From: CAYSUS01 sp964434165
GTDB lineage: Bacteria > Planctomycetota > Planctomycetia > Pirellulales > Thermoguttaceae
Assembly (NCBI GenBank): GCA_964434165.1
Contig: CAYSUS010000024.1
Coordinates: 15,628-79,627, forward strand
DNA length: 64,000 bases
Direction of reading: 5' to 3'
Position 1 is the first letter of the stretch; each line of letters begins with the position of its first letter. Below the pieces are notes generated by a model that worked only from the letters and a program-made list of their open reading frames with translations, was not told the DNA's origin and searched no databases. Position numbers and translations under genes: made by a program. Positions 42,340-51,607 of the stretch are shown piece after piece.

Positions 42340-42939
42340 ATGAGAGCTATCCTGAGCGCAACGACTGCTGTGGTCCTCGCCACGTTGGTGTGGTTGCCAG
42401 CGGGGACTGCGGAAGCCCAGAACGAAAAGGGCAAACGAACACCCCGCCAGGTCGTGGCCGATGCCAGGGCGGCGATTGAGGCCAAGAAGGAGAAGTTGAA
42501 GAAGCGAACACCCCGCCAGGTCGTGGCCGCTTTCAGGGCGGCGATTGAGGCCAAGAGAGAGAAGAGCAAGCTGAAGAAGCGAACGCCCGATCAGGTCGTG
42601 GCCGCTCTCAGGGCGGCGATTGAGGCTCAGGACTGGGACGCCGTCGCGAGCAACTACGCGGAGGATGCGTACATGATCGATGACCAAGGTGTCCTCTTGG
42701 GCCAAGACGATATCCTGAGCAGATACCAGGCGTACGCGGAGCTCTTCAACGGCGTGTCGCCTACGGTAATCCAGGAGGATGTCTTTCGAGACACGGTTCG
42801 CGTTCTCTATCGCCTCGATGGCGGATGGATTGTTGTCCCTGATGCTGCCGATACGTTCGTGATTGAAAAGGGCCTGATCCAAGTCCAGACCAGTCACGGC
42901 TTGATTGAGTTCACCGGGCCGCCGCCGGACGAGCAATGA
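42340..42939 (+). CDS. Secreted NTF2-like protein with an expanded helix repeat
   Basis: The 199-residue protein begins with a signal peptide (about residues 1-27), then three nearly identical copies of a 17-18 residue helix (KRTPRQVVADARAAIEAK, KRTPRQVVAAFRAAIEAK, KRTPDQVVAALRAAIEAQ) linked by lysine-rich turns. The third copy is the first helix of an NTF2/SnoaL-like cone fold: DWDAVASNYAEDAYMIDDQGVLLGQDDILSRYQAYAELF, then three strands. So the fold has one helix and two extra copies. Codons of the copies are nearly the same, showing recent expansion. SD AAAGGGAG precedes the ATG at 42340. No active site is clear. Confidence 0.7.
   Translation: MRAILSATTAVVLATLVWLPAGTAEAQNEKGKRTPRQVVADARAAIEAKKEKLKKRTPRQVVAAFRAAIEAKREKSKLKKRTPDQVVAALRAAIEAQDWDAVASNYAEDAYMIDDQGVLLGQDDILSRYQAYAELFNGVSPTVIQEDVFRDTVRVLYRLDGGWIVVPDAADTFVIEKGLIQVQTSHGLIEFTGPPPDEQ
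42436..42630 (+). repeat. In-frame triplicated helix unit (69, 75 and 51 bp)
   Basis: Unit 1 is 42436-42504, unit 2 is 42505-42579 and the core of unit 3 is 42580-42630. All start with CGAAC and contain CAGGTCGTGGCCG and AGGGCGGCGATTGAGGC. They differ at a few positions, and their lengths are multiples of three. Confidence 0.85.
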
Positions 42940-43239
42940 TCGGCGCTCCGCGTCCCCTGGCCAACAGAGGAACGATCCGCTCCTTCCCGTAGTTGGCGCC
43001 TGGGGCCGAATCCTGCTGGAGTCCGCTGCGGGCTTCCCCCCGCCCGCAGCCGTCCGCAGGGCCGAGTGCGGGCTTCGTCATTCACTCCACGAAGCAGTAT
43101 CCCGTCGCCTTGCACCGGCCGCGGGAGTGCAATCGATGATCCGGTCGTACGCCAGCCGACCCAGGCACCGCCAGGCCCGCACGCCGGGCAGCGGACCGCC
43201 CTTTGGCCCGGTAGCGATTGCGCTCCCCGGCATTGCTTC

Positions 43240-43624
43240 GGCAAGACAGGCAAGCAGTGCCGCGTTGACGATAGGGTGAACGCGGAAGCGGGTGTCTTTC
43301 TCATGCGCGGCGGTTGAACCAGGTGTCGAGTTGTGCTTTAGGCTGCTGCGGCTGAGCCGGCTGGCTCGTCTTGGAAAGAACGCGCGTCTCGATCGTCCTC
43401 CGCACTGACAGATGCGGACTGCGAAAGACCGCACCACCCCCTCTTCGGGTCGCGGCTTACCCGGCTTTGAGCCGCTCCTGTTCGAATTCTCACTTCTTTG
43501 TGCGACAAATCGTCGCGGCCTGCCGCGCTTCGTCTTGCGCGTCGAGCCGTGCGTCCCGCCCCGGCCTCTCCTAGGCCCGAGGTTGACGCGATCCCTAGGG
43601 TTGGGAAGGTACCCGACCGTTCCC
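43240..43624. repeat. 365-bp diverged intergenic element, copy 2
   Basis: The second copy of the element at 41518. The GATGCGG stem has become imperfect, but the short stem after the element has changed from GGGAC with GTCCC to GGGAA (43603-43607) with TTCCC (43620-43624), a compensatory change. It ends about 100 bases before the PEP-CTERM gene. The rest of the 784-bp gap shows no credible gene. Confidence 0.65.
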
Positions 43625-43723
43625 GACCGGCGGTACGCCTCGTGAAAGCTGGCCGCCGCGCGAGGCCGCTCGGGGATGGAACGGCGAAACGCCAGATCCT
43701 CTATGGATGAGGAACCATCCGTG

Positions 43724-46354
43724 ATGACTCTCCGACGCCATGCTTCCCTGCTGCTCGCGGTAGTACTTGTGGCCGCCGTCTGTGGACCTGCCCAGGGACA
43801 GGTGATCTTCAACGGGATCAGCGGCGAGAGCCACCTGAGCATCCTCGGTTTCTCCGACACCGACGTCGTGATCGACGAGGAGGTCGCCCTCTGGCCCCTG
43901 TCGCTGCCGATCGACCGTACGATCGAGGGGAGCAGCGGCAGCGGCAGCGCGAAGGCGTCGATTCACGTCACGCCCGTCTTCGACCTGGACGGCTACCTTC
44001 GCGAGATCACGATCGGGGGCGAGGTGTCCGCCTCCGGGGCGTCCGATGCTGGGCATCCCGATCCGCAAGACGTGCAGGCCGAGTTCCAGCTCGACGTGCC
44101 CCTCATAACGCTCGGTCCGACTGAGATCACTGCGAACGGCAGCCTCGACTTCGCCGATGGAGCCTCATTCGGCGAAATGGAGGTTCTGGTCGATAGCAGC
44201 TTCCCCAATCAGGAGGTGTTCTCTTTTCTGGCGGACGGCTCAATGTCCAGCCTAACCATCAGCAACGAGATGGAAACGACCGAGTCCGCCTCGATGTTCC
44301 TCAGCGTTCTCGGTTACGCCAGCTCAAACGTCGGACGCCCCGACGAATCGGGTGAGCTGGACATCACCCTGACGTTCGACGCTCAGATCGAGCCCCCGCC
44401 GGACGTGGACGAGCTTCGTTGGGATAGTCCCAGCGGCGGCTCGTTCGGCACCGCGGCCAACTGGGACCCTGAGCAGGTGCCGGAGGGGGACGACACGGCG
44501 ATCTTCGACGCGGTCGGGACGTACACTGTCTCGCTGAGCGAAGACCGCACGCATCATACGGCGGAAGTGCGGACTGGGTCGGTGACGTTCGCCACCGGCA
44601 GCAATCGGTACCTTCTCAGGAAGCTCCAGGTCGGAGGCAGCGGCCCGGCTTCTGTCACGGTACCGCCCAACCCGGCACACGACAGCGGCGTCGACGCCGA
44701 CGAGATCATCGTGGCCGGCCAAAGCCAGCTCTTCACCAACGGCATGGTGTACGTGGGCGACGTGGACCTGCCCCCGACGGGAATGAACGGCGTTGACGTG
44801 GTCACCAATGTTCAAGCCGGGCACCTCGTCCGCGTGGAAGGCGGTTCGATCCTGTCGTCCGCGACCGGCTGGGTCAACGGCCCGGGCGCGGACGGCTCGC
44901 GCGCTCTGGTGGAGGTGCTCGGGGAAGGTTCATCATGGATGATCAGTACCCGGCTGACCGTGGGGCATCACCCACAAGGCGGCTCCGGGATGCCCGGCGA
45001 GATCTACTCCAGCGGCCGAGTTCGCGTGGCCGGCGGAGGTCGCCTCGAGGCGACGTTCGGCATGATCATCGATTCCGGCGAAGAGGGCACCGAGAGCCTC
45101 GTCGAAGTCCTCGGCACTGCGGACGGCGGCAACGGCCAGCCGAGTGAGCTGTTGGCCACGACGTTGACCGTAGGCAATCATGGCCGGGCCATGTTGACGG
45201 CCAGCGACGGTGCGCTCGTGAAGGCCGACGTGGTGAACATCGGCGTGCACAGTGCGACAAACGGCGACCCGCCTTCCCACGGCACCGTGGTGTTCGAGGG
45301 GCCCGACACGCGGCTCGCCGAATTCCTGGCCGTTGCCCCTGCGATCAACGTGGGAGGTCGAGGCGACGCGGTACTGATCTTGCGGGACGGGGCTTCCATC
45401 ACGGGCCTGCTGACGGTTGGGCTGGCCAACGGCTCGGAGGACGCCGAGGCGATCGTCCGCATCGAGGGCCGAGGGTCGACAACGCCGGCCGAGCAGCAGA
45501 CCTCGGCCTTCCTCCCGGCGATCGCCATCGGCACTGGCGACGGCTCGACCCCGGGCCGGGGCGAGCTGCACATCACGGCCGGCGCGCAGGTGCAGGCCTT
45601 CGACGTCGACCTGGCCACGGGAAGCCCGACCGGCGGTCGCGCGGAGCTCTCGGTTGACGGACACCAGACGCGGCTCGACGTCGGCAACAGGATCCTCGTC
45701 GGCGGCGGCAGCCCGGGGCACCTCTCCGTGACCGACTCGGCGATCGTGCACATGCCGGTTGGCGTGCTCACAGTTGAGGAGAACGGCACCCTCGAGCTGC
45801 GCTCGGGGGCCGAGTTCACGGCCGGCGGCGTGAACATCCACCCGGGCGGCACGGTGATCGGCGATGAGGGGACGCTCCATGTGGACGAAAGCCTGGTCGT
45901 CAACAACGGCACCCTGCAAATCGGCTCATCGCCTGGGCGGTTCACCATCGACGGCGAGTACGAGCAGGGCCCCGACGGCGTGCTGGAGATGGAGATCGCC
46001 GGCCCCACGCCCGGCATGGAGCACGACCAGCTCGTCATTACCGGCGACGCCGTGCTCGACGGCACACTGGAGTTGTGGTTCCTCGACGGCTATGCGCCTG
46101 TGCCCGGCGACGCGTTCGAGCTGATTGCCATCGGCGGGACCATAAGCGGGGCGTTCGACACGGTGAACGTCTTCAACCTCGATCCCAGTTTCCAGTACGC
46201 TCTCTCCACCGCCGGCGGCGGCCTGGAGCTGACCGCGCTCTCCGACGGGGCTCTGATTCCCGAGCCGGGCACGTTCACCCTGGCGATTCTCGCGCTGGGG
46301 GGAATTGCGGGCTGCGGATGGCGACGCAGCAAGAAGCGGATCGGCCATCGCTGA
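43724..46354 (+). CDS. Large PEP-CTERM surface protein with autotransporter-like repeats
   Basis: The 876-residue protein has a signal peptide (residues about 1-26), a beta-rich N-terminal domain, a repeat domain with the start LRWDSPSGGSFGTAANWDP typical of autotransporter-associated and PEP-CTERM repeat proteins, and repeated units of the type VGGRGDAVLILRDGASITGLLTVGL. The C-terminus ends in IPEPGTFTLAILALGGIAGCGWRRSKKR, a PEP-CTERM sorting signal with its membrane helix and basic end. It is likely to be processed by exosortase and placed on the surface. An ATG at 43724 is used (GAGG upstream); ATG at 43676 and 43703 are in frame but lead to a longer signal. Function unknown. Confidence 0.75.
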   Translation: MTLRRHASLLLAVVLVAAVCGPAQGQVIFNGISGESHLSILGFSDTDVVIDEEVALWPLSLPIDRTIEGSSGSGSAKASIHVTPVFDLDGYLREITIGGEVSASGASDAGHPDPQDVQAEFQLDVPLITLGPTEITANGSLDFADGASFGEMEVLVDSSFPNQEVFSFLADGSMSSLTISNEMETTESASMFLSVLGYASSNVGRPDESGELDITLTFDAQIEPPPDVDELRWDSPSGGSFGTAANWDPEQVPEGDDTAIFDAVGTYTVSLSEDRTHHTAEVRTGSVTFATGSNRYLLRKLQVGGSGPASVTVPPNPAHDSGVDADEIIVAGQSQLFTNGMVYVGDVDLPPTGMNGVDVVTNVQAGHLVRVEGGSILSSATGWVNGPGADGSRALVEVLGEGSSWMISTRLTVGHHPQGGSGMPGEIYSSGRVRVAGGGRLEATFGMIIDSGEEGTESLVEVLGTADGGNGQPSELLATTLTVGNHGRAMLTASDGALVKADVVNIGVHSATNGDPPSHGTVVFEGPDTRLAEFLAVAPAINVGGRGDAVLILRDGASITGLLTVGLANGSEDAEAIVRIEGRGSTTPAEQQTSAFLPAIAIGTGDGSTPGRGELHITAGAQVQAFDVDLATGSPTGGRAELSVDGHQTRLDVGNRILVGGGSPGHLSVTDSAIVHMPVGVLTVEENGTLELRSGAEFTAGGVNIHPGGTVIGDEGTLHVDESLVVNNGTLQIGSSPGRFTIDGEYEQGPDGVLEMEIAGPTPGMEHDQLVITGDAVLDGTLELWFLDGYAPVPGDAFELIAIGGTISGAFDTVNVFNLDPSFQYALSTAGGGLELTALSDGALIPEPGTFTLAILALGGIAGCGWRRSKKRIGHR

Positions 46355-46364
46355 TCGGCACCGG

Positions 46365-46444
46365 CCGCTCCCTCACGGTCGCGGTTCCGGTTGGATTGCA
46401 CCTGCACGCTGCGACGCCTCGGAGCCGCGACCCTGAGGGAGCGG
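46365..46444. repeat. Long inverted repeat between converging genes
   Basis: CCGCTCCCTCACGGTCGCGG (46365-46384) and CCGCGACCCTGAGGGAGCGG (46425-46444) form a 20-bp stem with one mismatch. The 20-mer also occurs at 41451-41470. It lies between the PEP-CTERM gene and the converging large minus-strand gene and may end both transcripts. Confidence 0.7.
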
Positions 46445-46455
46445 AACACCACACC

Positions 46456-49400
46456 TCACCGCGCCAAGAGGCTCACGGCCCGCACCGTCCGGGTCCGCTC
46501 CTCGATCTCGGCGGGCAGGTGACCCTTGAACCAGGCCTTGGCCCGGTAAGTGAACTCGCCGCCGGTGGGGAGGAAGTCCAGCGGCCGGTAGTGCGAGGCC
46601 AGCCCGGTGATCTCCGGCGGAGTCGAGTTGGGCTTCTCGTGGCAGCCCGCGCAGGACTTGGTCTCGCCGGGCCGAGGGTAGATCCACGTAAGCTGGTTGC
46701 CCAGCACGCGGCGGTCGCTGTCGAGCACCTGGAAGTGCAGGAGCCGGTCGGCCGGCACCTCGACGTAGAACGAGCCGTCCGGGGCCAAGGGGGCCATGCC
46801 CAGCACCCGGGCGAAGGTGCCGCCGTGGTTCTTCCACACCGGCTCGGGATTCGTGTGCGTGCTGTGGCGGCCGACCTCGGGCACGCCCTCGATCAAACGC
46901 ACCAGGCGGCCCCGCTCCGGTACGTCCTTCTCCTGCGTGTTGAACACCGTGGCGCAGAAGAACCGCCCACTGTACGCCCCGCGCCTGGCCTGCGGCGGCT
47001 GAATCCGCGGCCGCTGCCGGGGGGCCAGCGGCCGGGCCTCGAAGTCCGCACGATTCGGGTCGTTGTAGACCAGCTCCAGCCCACCGGACTCCGGATCGAA
47101 CACGTACAGCCCCAGATCGACCTTCGCGCGGTCGGGCGTCTTGAGAGAAGTGGCGCACAGGATCCGGCCGTCGGCAAGCGGCCACGGCGTGGTGTAGGCC
47201 CGCTCCTTGTAGTCCGGGCAGATCAACCGCTCGGTGAGCCGATCCGGGCCGATCAGCACCAGGCCGCCCTGCGTGGCCACGACGACATGCCGGCCGTCGG
47301 GCATGGGTTGGGCCTGCGTCATGCGCAGCACGCGGTGCGTCAGCGGGGCCTCCTGGCCGTCGGCCGGCGTGCGCGGGCCATGGTCCAGGCCCCGCCAAAA
47401 CCGCCGCCGCTCCGGGCCGTAGAGCACCACGTCCTGCGTCCCGTCGGCGTGGGCCGCGTGCAGCGTCAGCTCGGTCTTGTTCCGCGAGTAGAAGACCTCC
47501 AGCCGGCTGAAGGCGAGCCGGCCGTCGGCGAGCAGCGACGGCTCGTTATCGCGCCCGATGTTCGCCGCGATCGGATGCAGGTCGCTGCCGTCGGCGTTCA
47601 TCACGTACAGCGACGTGCAGGGGTAGCCGTGGTACTCGTCGCGGATGCCCAACCGGCTCGTGGCCACGGCGATCCGGCCGTCGGCCAGCCATGTCGGTCC
47701 CACGTGGTGGTAGGGGCCCCGTGTGATTTGCCTAAGGCCCGAGCCGTCGCGGTTGACGATCCACACGTGCCACCAGGGATCGTCCTGCCCGCGATGGGTG
47801 AAAATTACCTGACTGCCATCCCAGGAGACCTCGGGCGAGGCCACGTAACCGTCGGCGAAGCGGGTCAGGGGCCGGGCCTTTCCGTCGGGCCTAGACGGCG
47901 AGAGTACGAAGAGGTTTCGCCCGGGCCGGTACTCGGGGCCGGAGTCGGTCACCACGTAGGTCTGGCGCCAGCGGTCGGCCTGCTCGACCGTGCCGATCGT
48001 GTTGGGGATGCTGTTGTCGCCCTGGATGAACAAGAGTTCGGGGAGAAAGCCGTCCGAGGTCGTTTCGGACGGAGCCAAGGCGCAGGCCGTGGCTGCTACG
48101 TCAGGCTTGCGCGGCCCGACCGGCTCCGGGCGGAGCTCGATCCCGCGTGCCCGCAGCGCGTCCCTAGCCACGTGCTGCACGCTGCGGAAGTCGTGCGAGG
48201 TGGCCGCTTCGCGGAGCGCGGCCAGGGACTCCTCGTGGCCCAGGTCGGCCAGGGCCCTGGCCGCGGCGCGGCGGACCTCGAGCACCGAGCCCTGATCGTT
48301 GAGGATTCTCGCGATCAGGGCGGTGTGCTCCCTGGCCTCGAGGATGCCCAGCGCGCGGATCAGGCCCTCGCGCCATCGCGGGGCCGGGTCGTCGTACTCC
48401 TCGTCCTTGAACGTGCCGCTGTAGCCGTAGTCGGCCTCGCTCTTGGCTTGGGCCAGGAGCCGAGCAATGGGCTCGATCGCCCGGCGGTCGCCGATCCATG
48501 CCAGCGTCTTGGCCGCATTCAGCCGCACCCAGCCGTCCTTGTGCTCCAGGAGGGCCAACAGTCGCGGCAGGTCCTCCGCCTCGGTGCAGACGGCCGGGAG
48601 CCAGGCCGAAATGCGGTGCGGCGGGAAGCTGGGCCACTCCATCGCTTCGTCGGGCGGCGGTACACGGCGCGACTGGCCCAGGCGCAGCATGGCCTGCTCG
48701 CAGGCCTCCTGCCGCATGCCGCACTTGTCGAGAAGATGGCGGGTGAGGAGGTGGCCCGGCTCGGGCTCGTAGAGCATGAAGGTGTCGTGATCGCCCTGCA
48801 TGTTGGCCATGATCCGTGGGGCCAGGCGGCGGAGCTCAGCGAGGTCCTCGGGTCGCTCGATAGGCAGCCGACACAGGGCGTACTCGATGAAGTACGGCGT
48901 TTCCAGCATCCGGTCTTCGCTGGGAAAGGTCATGCGGTCATCGGCCGGCACGTCAGGGGGGTTCGCGCCATTGAGGAGTTTGGCGTACTTGGGATACGCC
49001 GCCAGCAAGGCCGGCACCGCGGGGGGATCCCCGAAGTCGCCCAGCGCGTCGGCCGCAGCCCGGGCCCACATCGTGTTGTCGAGGTACTCAACGAGAGCCT
49101 GAAATCCGGCCTCTTCGCGCAATCGCCCCAGGCTGCGGATCCCCGCGCGGACTGCGGGACGGAAGGCCGGCGCCGCGGTCGGCGTGGGCCCGAGGGCCTC
49201 GACGACCGCCTGGCTCGCCCCGCGCCCTCCCAGGGCCCCCAGCGCGCGCAGGCCCCGCTCAAGGCGCCAGGCCGCCGATCCGCCCGGCAGCACGGTGGCC
49301 TGGCCCGGGTCGAGGACCTCGATCTCGAAGAAGGTCGTGGGGTAGATCGGCCGCTCCGAGCCGAAGCTTGTGATCCGCACGTATCGGGCCTTGCGCACCG

Positions 49401-50193
49401 GAAACCGCACGGCCAGTCGGACCGGCGTAATGCCCTTCTCGCGCTCCACGGGCTGGAACTCCTGGCCGTCGAGACTGGTGGCCAGCTCGTATTCGGTCAT
49501 GCAATAGCCTTCGCCGTACTGGTGGACGACGACCTGCTCGATTTCTCTGGCGCGTCCCAGGTCGATGGTGCACCACTGCGGCGGCTTGACGTTCTTGGTC
49601 TGCCAGTACTGGGGGCCGAGCTGGCCGTCGATGAGCACGTCGGCCGGGCCCTTGTAGGTCGTGGAGGCCGAGGCCCCGGCCGCGCCCCCGCGCCCGCCCG
49701 CGGTGGCCACCAGGTCGAGCACCTCCTTGGGCGGCCGATCGGCGGGGACCGCGGCCCACCACTCGCGCCACGCACGGGCCTGCGAGGCGCGCGGATCCGG
49801 CGAGGCCGTCGATTCGAAGGGGATCTCCATGCCTGTCAGATTCGTGAGCGCTACGTGGGCGCTTTGGCGCACGGTCCAGTCCTCGTCGGCCAGGGCGTCC
49901 AGCAGCGGCACGATCGACGGGCGCCCGCCGCACCAGGCCAGGGCCAGGGCCGCGCGCCGGCGGACCTCGGCGGTCTCATCGCTGAGGGCTTCCAGCAGGG
50001 CGGGCTCGGCCGTGTAGGCCCGCAGGAAGCCCAAGGCTTCGGCGGCGTCGGCCCGCTCGGCGGGGTCGGCGCTATGCAGCGCTGCGATGTGCTCGGCAAC
50101 CTGGCGGTCGAAGGGATTCCCCGTCGCGGCGGCGGGCAGGCAAATCGCCGCGCCGGCGATCAGGAGAGTCGCAAAGCGAAGGGGAGAGAGCAT
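46456..50193 (-). CDS. HEAT/discoidin/TolB-like giant protein with CXXCH, HZS-alpha-like tail
   Basis: The 1245-residue protein has a signal peptide (about 1-24), HEAT repeats (25-170), a discoidin-type jelly roll (about 180-280: AREIEQVVVHQYGEGYCMTEYELATSLDGQEF), further HEAT repeats (about 300-690) and a TolB/WD40-like propeller (about 730-1010: DGSQVIFTHRGQDDPWWHVW, NADGSDLHPIAANIGRDNEPSLLADGRLAFS, VDLGLYVFDPES). The last 200 residues resemble the middle domain of hydrazine synthase alpha (VDLGLYVFDP, then PAPDG-like SFYVEVPADRLLHFQVLD, GETKSCAGCHEKPN); CAGCH at 1181-1185 is a c-type haem site. Planctomycete proteins of this shape are common and not tied to anammox. The role, perhaps redox or surface, is unknown. 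Start ATG at 50193. Confidence 0.75.
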   Translation of the reverse strand: MLSPLRFATLLIAGAAICLPAAATGNPFDRQVAEHIAALHSADPAERADAAEALGFLRAYTAEPALLEALSDETAEVRRRAALALAWCGGRPSIVPLLDALADEDWTVRQSAHVALTNLTGMEIPFESTASPDPRASQARAWREWWAAVPADRPPKEVLDLVATAGGRGGAAGASASTTYKGPADVLIDGQLGPQYWQTKNVKPPQWCTIDLGRAREIEQVVVHQYGEGYCMTEYELATSLDGQEFQPVEREKGITPVRLAVRFPVRKARYVRITSFGSERPIYPTTFFEIEVLDPGQATVLPGGSAAWRLERGLRALGALGGRGASQAVVEALGPTPTAAPAFRPAVRAGIRSLGRLREEAGFQALVEYLDNTMWARAAADALGDFGDPPAVPALLAAYPKYAKLLNGANPPDVPADDRMTFPSEDRMLETPYFIEYALCRLPIERPEDLAELRRLAPRIMANMQGDHDTFMLYEPEPGHLLTRHLLDKCGMRQEACEQAMLRLGQSRRVPPPDEAMEWPSFPPHRISAWLPAVCTEAEDLPRLLALLEHKDGWVRLNAAKTLAWIGDRRAIEPIARLLAQAKSEADYGYSGTFKDEEYDDPAPRWREGLIRALGILEAREHTALIARILNDQGSVLEVRRAAARALADLGHEESLAALREAATSHDFRSVQHVARDALRARGIELRPEPVGPRKPDVAATACALAPSETTSDGFLPELLFIQGDNSIPNTIGTVEQADRWRQTYVVTDSGPEYRPGRNLFVLSPSRPDGKARPLTRFADGYVASPEVSWDGSQVIFTHRGQDDPWWHVWIVNRDGSGLRQITRGPYHHVGPTWLADGRIAVATSRLGIRDEYHGYPCTSLYVMNADGSDLHPIAANIGRDNEPSLLADGRLAFSRLEVFYSRNKTELTLHAAHADGTQDVVLYGPERRRFWRGLDHGPRTPADGQEAPLTHRVLRMTQAQPMPDGRHVVVATQGGLVLIGPDRLTERLICPDYKERAYTTPWPLADGRILCATSLKTPDRAKVDLGLYVFDPESGGLELVYNDPNRADFEARPLAPRQRPRIQPPQARRGAYSGRFFCATVFNTQEKDVPERGRLVRLIEGVPEVGRHSTHTNPEPVWKNHGGTFARVLGMAPLAPDGSFYVEVPADRLLHFQVLDSDRRVLGNQLTWIYPRPGETKSCAGCHEKPNSTPPEITGLASHYRPLDFLPTGGEFTYRAKAWFKGHLPAEIEERTRTVRAVSLLAR

Positions 50194-50316
50194 GATCGGC
50201 TCGCAAGGCGGGAGTTCTGTGGGAGCGCGGCGGCGTCCCGGCCCTTATTCAAACCGTCGTGCCGCCCGCAATCCACCAGCCTAAGCCAGACCCCCAATCG
50301 AGGCAAGTCGATGACG

Positions 50317-51507
50317 TCACCCAACACGCTGCAGCAGCCCCTCGAAGACCACGCGGAGGCTCGGCTCATCGACCTTGCGGGGATTGAAGCGCAAGGCCGC
50401 GGCCGTGCTCGCCGAGGCGTTCTCCGCGAGCCGGGCGGCAAGGTCCGGCGGGGCGTCGGCCGGCGCCTCCACGCGATCCGGCAGCCCCACGCCGCGGAGC
50501 AAGTCGATGATCCGCTCGACGAATGCCTCGGCCAGGTGCTCCTCGGTGTCGGCCGCCAGTTCGCACGCCCGAGCCAGTCGGGCGTAGACCGGGCTGCACA
50601 CCTCCATGTTGTAGCGGAGGTTGACCGGCGTGCCGATCGCCACGGCCACGGCGTGCGGCACGTGGAGGACTGCGCCCAGGGCGTGCGCGATGGCGTGCGT
50701 CATGGTCACCCCGGCCTGGTCGAACGCCGCGCCGGCCAGCGTGGCGGCCAGGGCCAGCGGCTCGCGTGGCTCCGGATCGTCGGGCTCGTCCACCGACCTG
50801 GTGAGGTTCTCCACGATCAAGGCCACGGCCCGCTGGGCGAGGACTGTGGAGACCGGGTTGGCGCGGCGGCTCATGCACGACTCGATGGCGTGGCCCAGCG
50901 CGTCGGCCGCGCAGGCCGCCGTGACGAAAGGCGGCGTGCCGACCGCCAGATCGGGATCGACGATGGCCGCCCTCGGCGCGACCGCCGGGCCGTAGAGCGT
51001 GGCCTTCAGCGGCGTCTCGTCCTCCGGCGTCCGGTGCTCGAACACCGCCAGAGCCGTCACCTCGCTGCCGGTGCCGGCCGTGGTGGGGACGGCCAACACC
51101 GGAAGCGATTCGGTCACCGGGCGGGAGCGTCGGTTGGCGTCGGTGAAACCCCAAGCGCGCCCGTCCATGCGCGCCAGGGCGGCGATCCCCTTGGCCGCAT
51201 CGAGCACGCTGCCGCCGCCCAGTCCGACGACGGCTTCGACGCCCTGATCGCGAGCCAGGGCCGCGCCGCGCTCGGCCGTGGTCGCGTCAGGCTCAGGAGC
51301 GATCTCGAAGTACTCGATAGCCTGGAGCTTCGCGGCCTGAAGCGCCTCGGCTGCCTTCGTGTAGACGTCCTCCAGCCCGGCCCGGTCGCGATAACCGACG
51401 AGCATGACGCGCGACCCGAAGGCGGCCGTCGTCTGGCCGATCCTGCGCAACGTCCCGCGCCCGAAGCGGACGCGGGTCGGCATGCAGAATTCCCAGAAGG
51501 GCGGCAT
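50317..51507 (-). CDS. Iron-containing alcohol dehydrogenase
   Basis: The 396-residue protein belongs to group III (Fe-ADH). The NAD site reads VGLGGGSVLDAAKGIA, TTAGTGSEVTALAVF follows, and the metal site includes DALGHAIESCMSRRANP with its Asp and His, and AHALGAVLHVPHAVAVAI with two His. It probably oxidises or reduces a small alcohol or aldehyde with NAD(P)H; the substrate is not known. The ATG at 51507 is used; the ATG at 51486 is an alternative. It may be co-transcribed with the toroid gene 100 bases upstream, although a hairpin repeat lies between. Confidence 0.9.
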   Translation of the reverse strand: MPPFWEFCMPTRVRFGRGTLRRIGQTTAAFGSRVMLVGYRDRAGLEDVYTKAAEALQAAKLQAIEYFEIAPEPDATTAERGAALARDQGVEAVVGLGGGSVLDAAKGIAALARMDGRAWGFTDANRRSRPVTESLPVLAVPTTAGTGSEVTALAVFEHRTPEDETPLKATLYGPAVAPRAAIVDPDLAVGTPPFVTAACAADALGHAIESCMSRRANPVSTVLAQRAVALIVENLTRSVDEPDDPEPREPLALAATLAGAAFDQAGVTMTHAIAHALGAVLHVPHAVAVAIGTPVNLRYNMEVCSPVYARLARACELAADTEEHLAEAFVERIIDLLRGVGLPDRVEAPADAPPDLAARLAENASASTAAALRFNPRKVDEPSLRVVFEGLLQRVG

Positions 51508-51536
51508 GGCGATCGGCGTCCTTTCCGCACTTTCTT

Positions 51537-51588
51537 GGGTGCCACTGGCTGCTTGTCAGCCAGTGCTCGCAAGCTGCTCGTGGCACCC
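51537..51588. repeat. Two-stem dispersed hairpin
   Basis: Outer arms GGGTGCCAC (51537-51545) and GTGGCACCC (51580-51588) are complementary. Inside, CACTGGCTG (51543-51551) pairs with CAGCCAGTG (51557-51565) around a 5-nt loop. Shared geometry with 35941-35963 shows one repeat family. Confidence 0.75.
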
Positions 51589-51607
51589 GATTCGCGTTTC
51601 ACCTGGA

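Noticed and set aside
43078..43860. A 260-codon minus-strand frame covering the 365-bp element copy 2 and the PEP-CTERM gene start
   Set aside because: It runs antisense to a signal peptide and is not kept in the frame of copy 1, apart from short words near RICQCGGR and AFTL.
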